Source: Bacillus methanolicus (lineage in GTDB: Bacteria; Bacillota; Bacilli; Bacillales; Cytobacillaceae). Taken from it: a stretch of 54,120 nucleotides of DNA. Below are positions 11,656-20,494 of the stretch, in pieces. The position numbers and the translations under genes were made by a program. The notes below the pieces were generated by a model that saw nothing but the letters and a program-made list of their open reading frames with translations, had not been told where the DNA came from and made no database searches. The DNA lies in contig NZ_VTQX01000025.1 in the NCBI RefSeq assembly GCF_008764295.1, positions 1 through 54,120 on the forward strand. The letters are read 5' to 3'. How positions within the stretch are numbered: position 1 is the stretch's first letter; the number at the start of each line of letters is the position of its first letter.

Positions 11656-12840
11656 ATGAAAAACCTGTTTTCCAAGTCTTTGAGTAAAAGGAAATTAGCC
11701 GTTGTAGGAGCTAGTTTCGTAGTTTTTGTTGCAGCTTTTGGGTTTGTTTTCTATGAAACTACGAAAAAAACTGTAGCATTAACGCTAGACGGTCAAGAGA
11801 AGATTGTTAAAACACACGCAGGAACAATTAAAGAAGTACTAGAGGAATTAAACATTTCTCTTCACTCAGAAGACTATGTGTCTCCATCAGCCGATACGAA
11901 GGTCAAGGATAATCTAAAGGTTGAATGGAAACCAGCAAAGCAGGTTCAGATGGTTAAGGAAAACGAAAAGAAACAAGTCTGGACAACAGCTAATACGGTT
12001 GAAGAATTTTTAAAAGAGCAAAATGTTTCTTTAAACGAACATGATAAGATTCAACCAACAATCGATACAGAGATAAAAAACGACTTACAAATCAAAATAG
12101 ATAGAGCATTTTCTGTCACACTGAATGACGGTGGAAAAGAAAAGCAGGTATGGTCCACTTCGACTACGGTCGCTGACTTTTTATCACAACAAGAAATCAA
12201 GCTGAATGAATTAGACCGAGTTGAGCCAAATATGGATGAAACAGTCAAAGAAGACGCTACTATTAACGTCATTCGAGTTGAAAAGGTCACCGATGTAGTG
12301 GAAGAACCAGTTAGATTTGCTGTTGTCACGAAACAGGATAGTAGCCTTGCCAAAGGAACGGAAAAAACCGTTACAAATGGGCAAGAGGGACTACTTAAGA
12401 AGGAATACGAAGTTGTCTTGGAAAACGGGAAAGAAGTGTCCCGTAAATTACTTAAAGAGTCAACTTTGAAAGAAAAGCGCGATCAAGTTGTAGCGGTTGG
12501 CACGAAAACTGTTGCACAAACCGTATCACGCGGGTCGAATGGTAATGTGAGTAGAGAATTTACAGTAAGTTCTACAGCCTACACAGCTAACTGTAATGGC
12601 TGCTCAGGTATTACCGCAACAGGATATAATTTGAAGGCGAACCCAGGCGCAAAAATCATTGCAGTCGATCCGAGAGTTATTCCTTTGGGAACAAAGGTAT
12701 ATGTTGAAGGATATGGCTATGCAATAGCTGCGGATACTGGCTCAGCCATCAAGGGCAACAAGATTGATGTATTCTTTTCTTCCCAGTCTGCTGCTTATCG
12801 CTGGGGTAGGAAAAATGTTAAGATTAAGATCTTGAATTAA
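11656..12840 (+). CDS. yabE: YabE-like cell-wall protein (DUF348, G5, 3D domains)
   Basis: A 394-residue membrane-anchored surface protein. Order: short cytoplasmic tail, one TM segment (14-33), three DUF348 repeats (about 36-77, 97-135, 151-190; the last two share VW(S/T)T.TTV), a G5 domain (about 205-283) and a C-terminal 3D domain (about 302-393) with the three aspartates D338, D360 and D371. The 3D domain suggests peptidoglycan cleavage, as in Rpf/Sps-type muralytic proteins. The aaggagg at 11626-11632 lies 23 bases before ATG 11656, which is too far. An in-frame ATC at 11641 has ideal spacing and would add five residues, so the start is uncertain. A minus-strand ECF promoter downstream may produce an antisense RNA. 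Confidence 0.9.
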   Translation: MKNLFSKSLSKRKLAVVGASFVVFVAAFGFVFYETTKKTVALTLDGQEKIVKTHAGTIKEVLEELNISLHSEDYVSPSADTKVKDNLKVEWKPAKQVQMVKENEKKQVWTTANTVEEFLKEQNVSLNEHDKIQPTIDTEIKNDLQIKIDRAFSVTLNDGGKEKQVWSTSTTVADFLSQQEIKLNELDRVEPNMDETVKEDATINVIRVEKVTDVVEEPVRFAVVTKQDSSLAKGTEKTVTNGQEGLLKKEYEVVLENGKEVSRKLLKESTLKEKRDQVVAVGTKTVAQTVSRGSNGNVSREFTVSSTAYTANCNGCSGITATGYNLKANPGAKIIAVDPRVIPLGTKVYVEGYGYAIAADTGSAIKGNKIDVFFSSQSAAYRWGRKNVKIKILN

Positions 12841-12870
12841 GATCGTACGCACTTATAAAAAGTCATGCTG

Positions 12871-12905
12871 AGCAGGGGGGGCGTCCTCTGCTTTTTTTGT
12901 TTTTT
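12871..12905 (+). terminator. terminator after yabE
   Basis: Stem agcagggg (12871-12878) with cctctgct (12885-12892), one G-U pair, followed by a T-rich tail. It has no T-tract on the minus strand, so it should not stop an antisense transcript. Confidence 0.85.
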
Positions 12906-12931
12906 GCGCAATTTTTCTTTACACTAATATA

Positions 12932-12958
12932 GACGATTAAGATTACAAAAATGTTTCA
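12932..12958 (-). promoter_or_regulatory. ECF-sigma promoter for yabE antisense RNA
   Basis: On the minus strand: -35 tgaaac (12958-12953), 17-base spacer, -10 cgtc (12935-12932) followed by tatatt. This fits the SigX/SigM/SigW class. The transcript would start near 12925 and run antisense into the 3' end of yabE, 85 bases away. B. subtilis yabE is known to be controlled by an ECF-driven antisense RNA. Confidence 0.72.
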
Positions 12959-13039
12959 AATATATTTGTTTTTTTTCAAAAAAATTATAAGATTTTTCAG
13001 GTAGGGTTCATTGTGTACGAATCAGGATGAGGAGGATTT

Positions 13040-14471
<1,432 letters not shown>

Positions 14472-14482
14472 AACCGTTACGT

Positions 14483-14526
14483 AAGGGGTGTCTAATCGGC
14501 TAATTTTAGCTGGTTGGACACCCTTT
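14483..14526 (+). terminator. long hairpin after rsmA
   Basis: The outer stem gggtgtc / gacaccc and an inner 10-bp stem (aatcggctaa with ttagctggtt, two G-U pairs) form a nearly continuous ~18-bp hairpin. The tail is only ctttaaac, so termination is likely but not textbook. Confidence 0.65.
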
Positions 14527-14687
14527 AAACATGAAAACTATTTCGCAAGCGCGCTGCTTCTTAAAGTGCCGCTAAATGCCAATAGCAAAAAGGGAACGCC
14601 GTACAGATTCCCGCTCAAAAACATTTTTTTACGAACTTGTTATTTGGTGGTGTTATTCGAACTTTTCCTAAATACTCCGTTAAAAGC

Positions 14688-14715
14688 ACATGTTTTTTGT
14701 CCAATGCATATTTTA
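14688..14715 (+). promoter_or_regulatory. SigK-type promoter of yabG
   Basis: -35 aca (14688-14690, in gcaca), about 16-17 bases, then -10 catatttta (14707-14715), fitting SigK consensus AC and CATAnnnTA. yabG is a SigK gene in B. subtilis, which supports the call. Confidence 0.6.
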
Positions 14716-14792
14716 AAAAAAACAACTAGATTTTTATTTGTTCATCCCTCTATAAAAGGGGGCTCTATTTGTGCTAATTGGAGTGACGTTCA

Positions 14793-15671
14793 GTGACGAT
14801 TAAACTCATGGATGTTGTTGGGAGAATTTCTTATAAATGTGATATTTTATTTCGTGTCATCGATATTAAAGAAGAAAATGGTCAAAAAAAAGCAGTGCTG
14901 TATGGTGAGGATTTTCGTTTAATAGCGGATGCCCCTTATGAAGATCTGCTGTTGATTGACCAAATGAAGAGGATGGAATTAACGCAGGAGTTTCGTTCTT
15001 TAGAGGAGCAATCCTTTCGCTTGTTTAAACAGGACATTGATTTATTAAAGCAAAGGCAAGAGTACGATACGACGGAAGGCTATAAAATGAAGGTCAACTA
15101 CTTTCAACTTCCCGGCCGTGTTCTTCATATTGATGGAGATCCATCTTATCTGAAAAAATGTTTAAGCCTTTATGAAAAGATCGGCATACCTGTGACTGGG
15201 ATTCATTGTAATGAAAAGGAAATGCCGCAAAGAATAAGCCATCTTATTGAATATTATCGCCCAGATATATTGGTTATTACTGGACATGATGCTTACTCTA
15301 AATCAAAGGGAGCGATTGGGGATATCAACGCCTACCGGCACTCGAAGTTCTTTGTTCAAACGGTGAGAGAGGCAAGGAGGAAGATTCCGAACTTAGATCA
15401 GTTGGTGATTTTTGCTGGTGCTTGCCAATCCCATTTTGAGTCGCTCATACATGCCGGAGCTAATTTTGCCAGTTCCCCTTCTCGCGTTAATATTCATGCT
15501 TTAGACCCGGTTTATATCGTCGCAAAAATTAGTTTTACCCCTTTTATGGAAAGGATTAATGTTTGGGATGTGCTGCGGAATACTCTAACAGGCGAAAAAG
15601 GACTTGGTGGCATTGAAACGAGAGGGATACTAAGAACGGGGATGCCATTTCATTCTGAAAATCAGAACTAA
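14793..15671 (+). CDS. yabG: YabG, sporulation-specific protease
   Basis: YabG is a cysteine-type protease made in the mother cell that trims spore-coat proteins such as SpoIVA, SafA and YeeK. The 292-residue protein is typical of the family: PGRVLHIDGDPSYLKKCL in the middle, DILVITGHDAYSK, AYRHSKFFVQTVREARRKIP, and the very conserved IFAGACQSHFESLIHAGANF with the likely catalytic His and Cys. The C-terminus ends GIETRGILRTGMPF. GTG start with ttggag at 9 bases. A SigK-like promoter precedes it. Confidence 0.95.
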   Translation: MTIKLMDVVGRISYKCDILFRVIDIKEENGQKKAVLYGEDFRLIADAPYEDLLLIDQMKRMELTQEFRSLEEQSFRLFKQDIDLLKQRQEYDTTEGYKMKVNYFQLPGRVLHIDGDPSYLKKCLSLYEKIGIPVTGIHCNEKEMPQRISHLIEYYRPDILVITGHDAYSKSKGAIGDINAYRHSKFFVQTVREARRKIPNLDQLVIFAGACQSHFESLIHAGANFASSPSRVNIHALDPVYIVAKISFTPFMERINVWDVLRNTLTGEKGLGGIETRGILRTGMPFHSENQN

Positions 15672-15706
15672 TTTTTTCGACAAAAAGAGCTGGGTTTCAA
15701 CAATTT

Positions 15707-15749
15707 CATTGAGAGAGGTCGAGCCAAGTATTCTCGTTCCCTCTCAATG
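15707..15749 (+). terminator. hairpin after yabG
   Basis: cattgagag pairs with ctctcaatg (9 bp), extended by GG/CC after a bulged A. No strong T-tract follows (agaaaac), so its terminator strength is uncertain. Confidence 0.55.
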
Positions 15750-15884
15750 AGAAAACAAATCAATATTTTTATACCGTTAGCCGTATTTTTTGTTGACATA
15801 CATATTTCTGTCAAATAAGGAAAGTCTATTTAAAGAAAGTTCTGTTGCTGCAAAGAAGAGTAGTTTCTGTTTGCGTGAACGATT

Positions 15885-16005
15885 AAGGAATTTGAGCTTT
15901 GCTGTATGAAACAACAGCAAGGGAGTTCTTTCTCTAACGTGAAGCTAAAGGAACGTTCTTTTTGCTACGCAAAATTAAGGAACGTTCTTTTCGCTAGCGC
16001 GAAAA
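15885..16005. repeat. cluster of ~29-34-base imperfect repeats with palindromes
   Basis: Four units begin at about 15885, 15919, 15948 and 15977. The last two share the exact 15-mer aaggaacgttctttt 29 bases apart. Each of these two carries a small hairpin: ttttgc / gcaaaa (15960-15974) and ttttcgc / gcgaaaa (15988-16005). gaacgttc is itself a palindrome. Related palindromes occur at 19842, 29653 and 33385. Confidence 0.75.
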
Positions 16006-16049
16006 AACGTTATTGTAGAAAATTAGAAAAAAATGTGGAATAAAATCTA

Positions 16050-16079
16050 TTGACAACTATTTTTAAACACTGTTATAAT
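16050..16079 (+). promoter_or_regulatory. upstream SigA promoter of veg
   Basis: Perfect ttgaca (16050-16055), 18-base spacer, perfect tataat (16074-16079). It lies just after the repeat cluster. Confidence 0.8.
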
Positions 16080-16091
16080 TTATATTTTTGT

Positions 16092-16120
16092 TTGACTATT
16101 TTATGTCAGTGTGTTATACT
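16092..16120 (+). promoter_or_regulatory. proximal SigA promoter of veg
   Basis: ttgact (16092-16097), 17-base spacer, tatact (16115-16120). A start near 16127 leaves a very short leader to the veg ribosome site. The B. subtilis veg promoter is among the strongest vegetative ones. Confidence 0.75.
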
Positions 16121-16141
16121 TTACACAGTGAGGTGGACCGA

Positions 16142-16405
16142 ATGGCAAAAACGTTAATTGATATTAAAAAAGCCCTTGACTCAAATCTAGGGAAGAGATT
16201 GTTATTAAAGGCCAACGGTGGACGTAGGAAAACGATTGAACGTTCAGGTATTTTGGCTGAGACTTATCCATCCGTATTTGTGATTGAATTAGATCAGGAT
16301 GAAAATGCATTTGAGCGTGTATCGTACAGCTATGCAGATGTACTTACAGAAACGGTTCAGATTACCTTCTATGAAGATACAACAGGACAGGTAGCGTTAA
16401 GCTAG
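16142..16405 (+). CDS. veg: Veg protein
   Basis: An 87-residue protein almost identical in layout to B. subtilis Veg (86 aa), which stimulates biofilm matrix expression, reportedly by interfering with SinR. It is a DUF1021 small beta-barrel protein: [20 protein letters not shown] at the start, then [16 protein letters not shown] and [18 protein letters not shown] 16142 has gaggtgg upstream; an extension to 16088 would run through the promoter region and is rejected. Two strong SigA promoters precede it and a terminator follows. Confidence 0.97.
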   Translation: MAKTLIDIKKALDSNLGKRLLLKANGGRRKTIERSGILAETYPSVFVIELDQDENAFERVSYSYADVLTETVQITFYEDTTGQVALS

Positions 16406-16427
16406 AAAGCCTATATTATTTATGTGA

Positions 16428-16458
16428 GCAGTGAACAATCGATGTTTACTGCTTTTTA
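16428..16458 (+). terminator. terminator after veg
   Basis: gcagtgaaca pairs with tgtttactgc (10 bp, one G-U) followed by ttttta. Confidence 0.88.
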
Positions 16459-16627
16459 TTTGGTTTATTAGAGCTATATCGATATTATATGTTTTTAGGT
16501 GTGAATCGTACCAAATCGCTGTCACTTGACCCGAAGAAAACGTTCCTTTAGGATAAATTAGGTTCTCATGAAAATGAAACTCCTTATTCATAATAAGAAT
16601 ACGTAGTGGAGAAAGGAGTTGTTCATT

Positions 16628-16804
16628 TTGGGCAGAAGGCGTGGAATGATGTCAGAGCAGTTTAAAGAAGAACTGGCTAAAGAGCTTGGTTTTTATGATG
16701 TTGTCCAAAAGGAAGGCTGGGGCGGAATTCGCGCAAAAGATGCTGGAAATATGGTAAAAAGAGCGATAGAAATTGCTGAACAGCAATTAGCTAAAAGGCA
16801 GTAG
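16628..16804 (+). CDS. sspF: small acid-soluble spore protein SspF (alpha/beta type)
   Basis: A 58-residue protein of the alpha/beta-type SASP family, which coats spore DNA. The conserved stretches [12 protein letters not shown] and [20 protein letters not shown] are clear. The start is TTG 16628 (MGRRRGMMS), nine bases after aaaggag; the TTG at 16619 touches the ribosome site and is rejected. A possible SigG -10 box cataata is at 16589-16595, without a convincing -35. Monocistronic, with a strong terminator. Confidence 0.95.
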   Translation: MGRRRGMMSEQFKEELAKELGFYDVVQKEGWGGIRAKDAGNMVKRAIEIAEQQLAKRQ

Positions 16805-16841
16805 CAAAAACGAGTTTACAACCAAATGGATTCACTACGTA

Positions 16842-16876
16842 AAGTCGGGGCTTTTTTGCCTCGGCTTGATTTTTTG
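16842..16876 (+). terminator. terminator after sspF
   Basis: 10-bp stem aagtcggggc (16842-16851) with gcctcggctt (16858-16867), two G-U pairs, then gattttttg. Confidence 0.88.
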
Positions 16877-17026
16877 ATGTAATTTCGTTCACGTTTTTGA
16901 AAATGTCAAGATGAGCAGGTCTTATATGTATCGTTTTGTGGTAAAATAGGACAAAAAATGGAGAATCTTACTGCTTATGCGGATTGCATTAGTATCAGAT
17001 TGAATTTACTCAAGTAGGTGGAAGTG

Positions 17027-17896
17027 TTGAAGGTCTTAATAAAGGCACCAGCGAAAATAAATTTATCATTAGATGTTTTACATAAACGGCCTGATGGCTA
17101 TCATGAGGTTGAAATGATTATGACAACAATCGACTTAGCAGATCGTCTTGAATTGACGCTGTTGTCAGAGGATGAAATCAAAATTGTTTCTCAAAATCGC
17201 TTTGTGCCAGATGATCAGCGTAATTTGGCTTACCAAGCAGCAAAGCTATTAAAAGAAAGATTTCAGGTTAAAAAAGGTGTAAAGATTAATATAGAAAAAA
17301 CGATTCCTGTTGCGGCTGGTCTTGCTGGAGGAAGCAGTGATGCAGCCGCCACCTTGAGAGGGTTGAATAAGCTGTGGCAGTTGGGTTTGTCTTTGGACGA
17401 TCTGGCAGAGCTCGGTGCGCAAATTGGTTCAGATGTATCTTTTTGCGTGTATGGCGGTACGGCTCTAGCGACGGGAAGAGGAGAAAAGGTTAAGGAGCTG
17501 CCATCACCTCCTAGTTGCTGGGTTGTTTTGGCAAAACCGTTAATAGGGGTTTCCACTGCTGATGTCTATGGCCGCCTTCAATTAAAAGATGTTATTCATC
17601 CGAATACCAGTGGCATGATTGAAGCAATTCGAAATCAGGATTTTGCTGGTGTCTGTAGAAATGTAGGTAATGTCCTTGAAGGTGTCACATTGAATTTATA
17701 TCCTGAGGTTGCACAGATTAAGGAGCAAATGCACCGATTTGGCGCCGATGCAGTATTGATGAGCGGAAGTGGTCCAACTGTTTTTGCGCTTGTGCAGCAC
17801 GATTCAAGAATGCATCGATTGTATAACGGATTGCGAGGATTTTGCGATCAGGTTTTTGCAGTGAGATTACTCGGTGAAAGGAATCCCCTTGATTAA
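17027..17896 (+). CDS. ispE: 4-diphosphocytidyl-2-C-methyl-D-erythritol kinase
   Basis: A GHMP kinase of the MEP isoprenoid pathway. The 289-residue protein starts [20 protein letters not shown] and has the ATP-binding [17 protein letters not shown] (about 94-110), [20 protein letters not shown] and [11 protein letters not shown]. The exact start is a choice among GTG 17018, GTG 17024 and TTG 17027; taggtgg at 17015-17021 favours 17027, which also gives the B. subtilis length (289). It ends exactly where the purR operator begins. Confidence 0.95.
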   Translation: MKVLIKAPAKINLSLDVLHKRPDGYHEVEMIMTTIDLADRLELTLLSEDEIKIVSQNRFVPDDQRNLAYQAAKLLKERFQVKKGVKINIEKTIPVAAGLAGGSSDAAATLRGLNKLWQLGLSLDDLAELGAQIGSDVSFCVYGGTALATGRGEKVKELPSPPSCWVVLAKPLIGVSTADVYGRLQLKDVIHPNTSGMIEAIRNQDFAGVCRNVGNVLEGVTLNLYPEVAQIKEQMHRFGADAVLMSGSGPTVFALVQHDSRMHRLYNGLRGFCDQVFAVRLLGERNPLD

Positions 17897-17939
17897 ATCC
17901 GTATATTAATGATATATTTACGTTAAAATATTCGGATAA
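17895..17939. promoter_or_regulatory. inverted PurBox pair (PurR operator) upstream of purR
   Basis: Two PurBox-like sequences face each other: aaatccgtatatt (17895-17907) and, on the opposite strand, ttatccgaatatt (17939-17927). They fit the consensus AWWWCCGAACWWT at most positions, including the CCG core. Together they fill nearly the whole gap before purR. Spacing (19 bases) is slightly wider than usual. Confidence 0.55.
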
Positions 17940-17955
17940 AAGGAGGTTCTATCTG

Positions 17956-18783
17956 GTGAAATTCCGAAGAAGTGAACGTTTAATTGATATGACCCATTAT
18001 TTGCTAGACCATCCAAGAGAGCTTGTTTCCCTGTCCTTTTTCTCAGAAAGGTATGGTTCAGCGAAATCCTCCATTAGTGAAGATTTAGCGATCATTAAAG
18101 AAGCTTTTGAACATAGAGGAATAGGGACGCTTCAAACGGTGCCGGGAGCAGCAGGCGGGGTGAAGTATTTTGTTAAAGTATCAGAATTGGAAGCGAAGCC
18201 ATTTATTGGTGAATTATGCGATTTAATAGCAAATCCAGATCGTTTATTGCCAGGGGGCTATTTATATATGATGGATTTGCTAGGGGATCCATCTATTGTC
18301 CAGCGGGCCGGACGCTTGTTAGCATCTGCATACATAGATACCAAAATTGATGTTGTAATGACAGTTGCGACAAAAGGAATTCCGTTAGCTTATGCAGTGG
18401 CGAGCCAGTTAAATGTCCCTGTTGTGATTGTAAGAAGAGACAGTAAAGTGACGGAAGGCTCGACCGTAAGTATAAATTATGTTTCGGGTTCTTCCAAACG
18501 AATCCAAACAATGCTGCTCTCGAAGCGCAGTCTAGAAGAAGGCTCTAACGTCTTAATCGTCGATGACTTCATGAAAGCGGGCGGAACTGTTAACGGCATG
18601 ATTAGCTTATTGGAAGAATTTAATGCATCTGTAGCCGGCATTGCTGTTCTAGTAGAAGCGGAGAAAACAGAAGAACGATTAATTGATGACTATCTTTCTT
18701 TAGTGAAGCTTTCAGATGTAGATGTGAAGGAAAAAAAGATTACAGTAAGTGAAGGCAATTATTTTCAAAAGGTAGAAGTTTAA
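17956..18783 (+). CDS. purR: purine operon repressor PurR
   Basis: PurR represses purine synthesis and transport genes; PRPP (and competition by ppGpp) relieves this. The 275-residue protein has an N-terminal winged helix (about 1-75, FRRSERLIDMTHYLLDHP and SKSSISEDL-type residues) and a C-terminal PRT domain with the PRPP loop LIVDDFMKAGGTVNGM (about 200-215). GTG start with aaaggagg at 9 bases. It is followed 18 bases later by ridA, as in B. subtilis purR-yabJ, and preceded by probable PurBoxes, so it is likely autoregulated. Its inducer PRPP is made by Prs, encoded nearby. Confidence 0.96.
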   Translation: MKFRRSERLIDMTHYLLDHPRELVSLSFFSERYGSAKSSISEDLAIIKEAFEHRGIGTLQTVPGAAGGVKYFVKVSELEAKPFIGELCDLIANPDRLLPGGYLYMMDLLGDPSIVQRAGRLLASAYIDTKIDVVMTVATKGIPLAYAVASQLNVPVVIVRRDSKVTEGSTVSINYVSGSSKRIQTMLLSKRSLEEGSNVLIVDDFMKAGGTVNGMISLLEEFNASVAGIAVLVEAEKTEERLIDDYLSLVKLSDVDVKEKKITVSEGNYFQKVEV

Positions 18784-18801
18784 TATTTGGAGGGTGAGTT
18801 C

Positions 18802-19176
18802 ATGAAAATCGTACAAACTAATGAGGCGCCAGCAGCGATTGGACCATATTCGCAAGGGATTGTTGTGAATAATCTTTTTTATAGCTCCGGCCAAATTCCG
18901 TTGACAGCGTCTGGAGAAATGGTTCAAGGGGATGTGAAGGATCAAACCCATCAAGTATTTAAAAACCTTCAGGCGGTTTTAAAAGAAGCGGGTGCATCGC
19001 TAGAAACAGTTGTGAAAGCAACGGTATTCATTAAAAATATGGGTGATTTCGCAAGTATTAATGAGGTATATGGTCAATATTTTTCAAATCATAAGCCAGC
19101 GCGTTCTTGTGTAGAGGTAGCGAGACTGCCAAAGGATGCTTTAGTAGAGATTGAGGTTATTGCCTTAGTAAAATAA
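18802..19176 (+). CDS. ridA: RidA family enamine/imine deaminase (YabJ)
   Basis: A 124-residue RidA/YjgF protein. It hydrolyses reactive 2-aminoacrylate and related enamines; in B. subtilis YabJ was also linked to PurR function. Seen: [20 protein letters not shown] (residues 15-34), the conserved arginine in [26 protein letters not shown] 18802 has ggagggtgag at 3-5 bases; the upstream TTG 18787 overlaps this site. It forms an operon with purR. Confidence 0.95.
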   Translation: MKIVQTNEAPAAIGPYSQGIVVNNLFYSSGQIPLTASGEMVQGDVKDQTHQVFKNLQAVLKEAGASLETVVKATVFIKNMGDFASINEVYGQYFSNHKPARSCVEVARLPKDALVEIEVIALVK

Positions 19177-19180
19177 TGAT

Positions 19181-19222
19181 TGAGAGGGCCTTTATGACGT
19201 TCATAAAGGTTCTTGTCTCCGT
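19181..19222 (+). terminator. hairpin after ridA
   Basis: cctttatga (19189-19197) and tcataaagg (19201-19209) form a perfect 9-bp stem with a cgt loop, extended by G-U pairs. The tail ttcttgtct is only moderately T-rich. Confidence 0.6.
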
Positions 19223-19344
19223 CGTTTTAGAAATGTTCAACCAAGCAAATAGGGGATGGGTTAACGAGTTCAGTATTGTCCGATTCATTTGGAAGCGGAT
19301 TCAATAGATCGACTTAATTTTGAAAAAATTTTCCGTTAAAAAGA

Positions 19345-19369
19345 AGGATAATTGGAAGTTATGTTGAAT
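19345..19369 (+). promoter_or_regulatory. SigH promoter of spoVG
   Basis: aggataa (from 19345) and ttgaatt (gaat at 19366) fit SigH boxes AGGAwwT and GAAT. The distance between the two (21 bases, agga to gaat) is the same as in the B. subtilis spoVG promoter as I recall it. The surroundings are AT-rich, as expected for AbrB repression. Confidence 0.75.
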
Positions 19370-19412
19370 TAGTTAACTAGATTTTTATCTATTTGCAAAG
19401 GTGGTGAACAAA

Positions 19413-19703
19413 ATGGAAGTGACAGACGTTAGACTACGCCGTGTAAATACTGATGGACGCATGAGAGCGATTGCTTCGATTACATTAGATAATGAGTTTG
19501 TCGTTCATGATATTCGTGTGATTGATGGAAATAATGGTTTGTTTGTAGCAATGCCAAGCAAACGTACTCCAGATGGAGAATTTCGAGATATTGCACATCC
19601 AATCAACTCAGGAACACGCGGTAAAATCCAAGAGGCTGTTTTGGCTGAATACCACCGTCTAGGTGAATTAGAAGTTGAATTTGAAGAAGCCGGAGCTTCG
19701 TAG
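19413..19703 (+). CDS. spoVG: SpoVG regulatory protein
   Basis: A 96-residue protein nearly identical in pattern to B. subtilis SpoVG (97 aa): [40 protein letters not shown] and [13 protein letters not shown]. SpoVG affects asymmetric septation in B. subtilis and binds nucleic acid in Staphylococcus, Listeria and Borrelia. ATG 19413 has aaaggtggtg at 6 bases. It has its own SigH promoter and a terminator, so it is monocistronic. Confidence 0.97.
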   Translation: MEVTDVRLRRVNTDGRMRAIASITLDNEFVVHDIRVIDGNNGLFVAMPSKRTPDGEFRDIAHPINSGTRGKIQEAVLAEYHRLGELEVEFEEAGAS

Positions 19704-19713
19704 GATATAGCAA

Positions 19714-19747
19714 CAAGGGCCTACTTCATAAGTAGCGCCTTTTTTTA
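19714..19747 (+). terminator. terminator after spoVG
   Basis: ctactt pairs with aagtag, and aagg with cctt after a 2x2 internal loop, followed by ttttttat. Confidence 0.82.
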
Positions 19748-20494
19748 TCGTTTGGAACTGAGCGATTTTATTGTTGCGTCCATTCTTTTAAACTTTGTTT
19801 AACATAAGCGGTCTAACGAGCCATTCCCGCTTTCAGAAGTGTTTTCGCTATTAACGAAAGAACAGGTCCTCTAGTGTTTGTACGGCGATGGGAGCGAAGA
19901 AGAAACCTCTTTAAAACATTTGTCATGCCCTTTGTTCTTGTCAGACTAAGTTGCTACTACTACTTTCCTCCAACTATTTACCCTTTTTTAAAAGTTTAAA
20001 ACCTCCTTTTGCAAAAAAAATTAACCCTGCTATTTTTAGTTCTGACTCAATGAAACGCTAGGAGAAATCCACCTTGGCTTCATCGAGTCAGAGGATCTTT
20101 CAGCTCTGCTAAAAGCCGTAAGCAGCATTTGATTTTCATGAGTTGAGCAAAAACAACCGAGTTCTATCGCATAAGCTTTTAAAAAGCTTTGAATAAATTT
20201 CTCGCACCTCTTTTTTGTGTGTAAAGCCTTAAAGCGACCTTGATAATCCTATATGTCAAAAATTTGTACTTTATGGTGCGTCCTTGAAATAGTTATGTAT
20301 TTAGGATATATTCTTAATGGATTATTTTTAATTTTTTCGCAGGAAAATCCTTATAAATGTAAGGATAAGGAAAAATTATCACTCGGGTTTAGTGAAAGAG
20401 GTATTTATATAGAACACAGGTGTTTGTGCATACAATCATCTTTTCTGTGTTGAAGTGGAGTGTCCTAGAAATATGAAAAAATGGAGGACTGTCG
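19748..20494. other. long spoVG-glmU intergenic region
   Basis: About 750 bases without a convincing gene, longer than the usual spacing. Contents: a small palindrome ttttcgcta...cgaaa (19842-19857) akin to the repeats before veg; a structured element with perfect arms tctgactc / gagtcaga (20040-20092); the palindrome aagcttttaaaaagctt (20173-20189); a SigA promoter for glmU (20284-20312); and a ~180-base leader with small hairpins, one of which is atcctta / taaggat (20346-20365). An open frame at 20253-20453 has no ribosome site. Confidence 0.65.
20284..20312 (+). promoter_or_regulatory. SigA promoter of glmU
   Basis: ttgaaa (20284-20289), 17-base spacer, tatatt (20307-20312). It leaves a leader of about 175 bases before glmU. 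Confidence 0.65.

Larger units (their letters stand above)
14472..14792. other. rsmA-yabG intergenic region
   Basis: A 321-base gap. It contains the rsmA hairpin (14483-14526) and a SigK-type promoter for yabG (14688-14715). A plus-strand open frame across it lacks a ribosome site and family resemblance, and I do not count it as a gene. Confidence 0.7.
15672..16141. other. yabG-veg intergenic region
   Basis: A 470-base noncoding gap. It holds a hairpin after yabG (15707-15749), a cluster of short imperfect direct repeats with internal palindromes (15885-16005), and two SigA promoters for veg. I see no protein-coding gene. Confidence 0.8.

Noticed and set aside
14488..14796. Open frame of 102 codons between rsmA and yabG
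   Set aside because: It covers the rsmA hairpin and the yabG promoter and has no recognisable domain.
20253..20453. Open frame of 66 codons before glmU
   Set aside because: No Shine-Dalgarno; overlaps the glmU promoter and leader hairpins; unusual Cys-rich composition.
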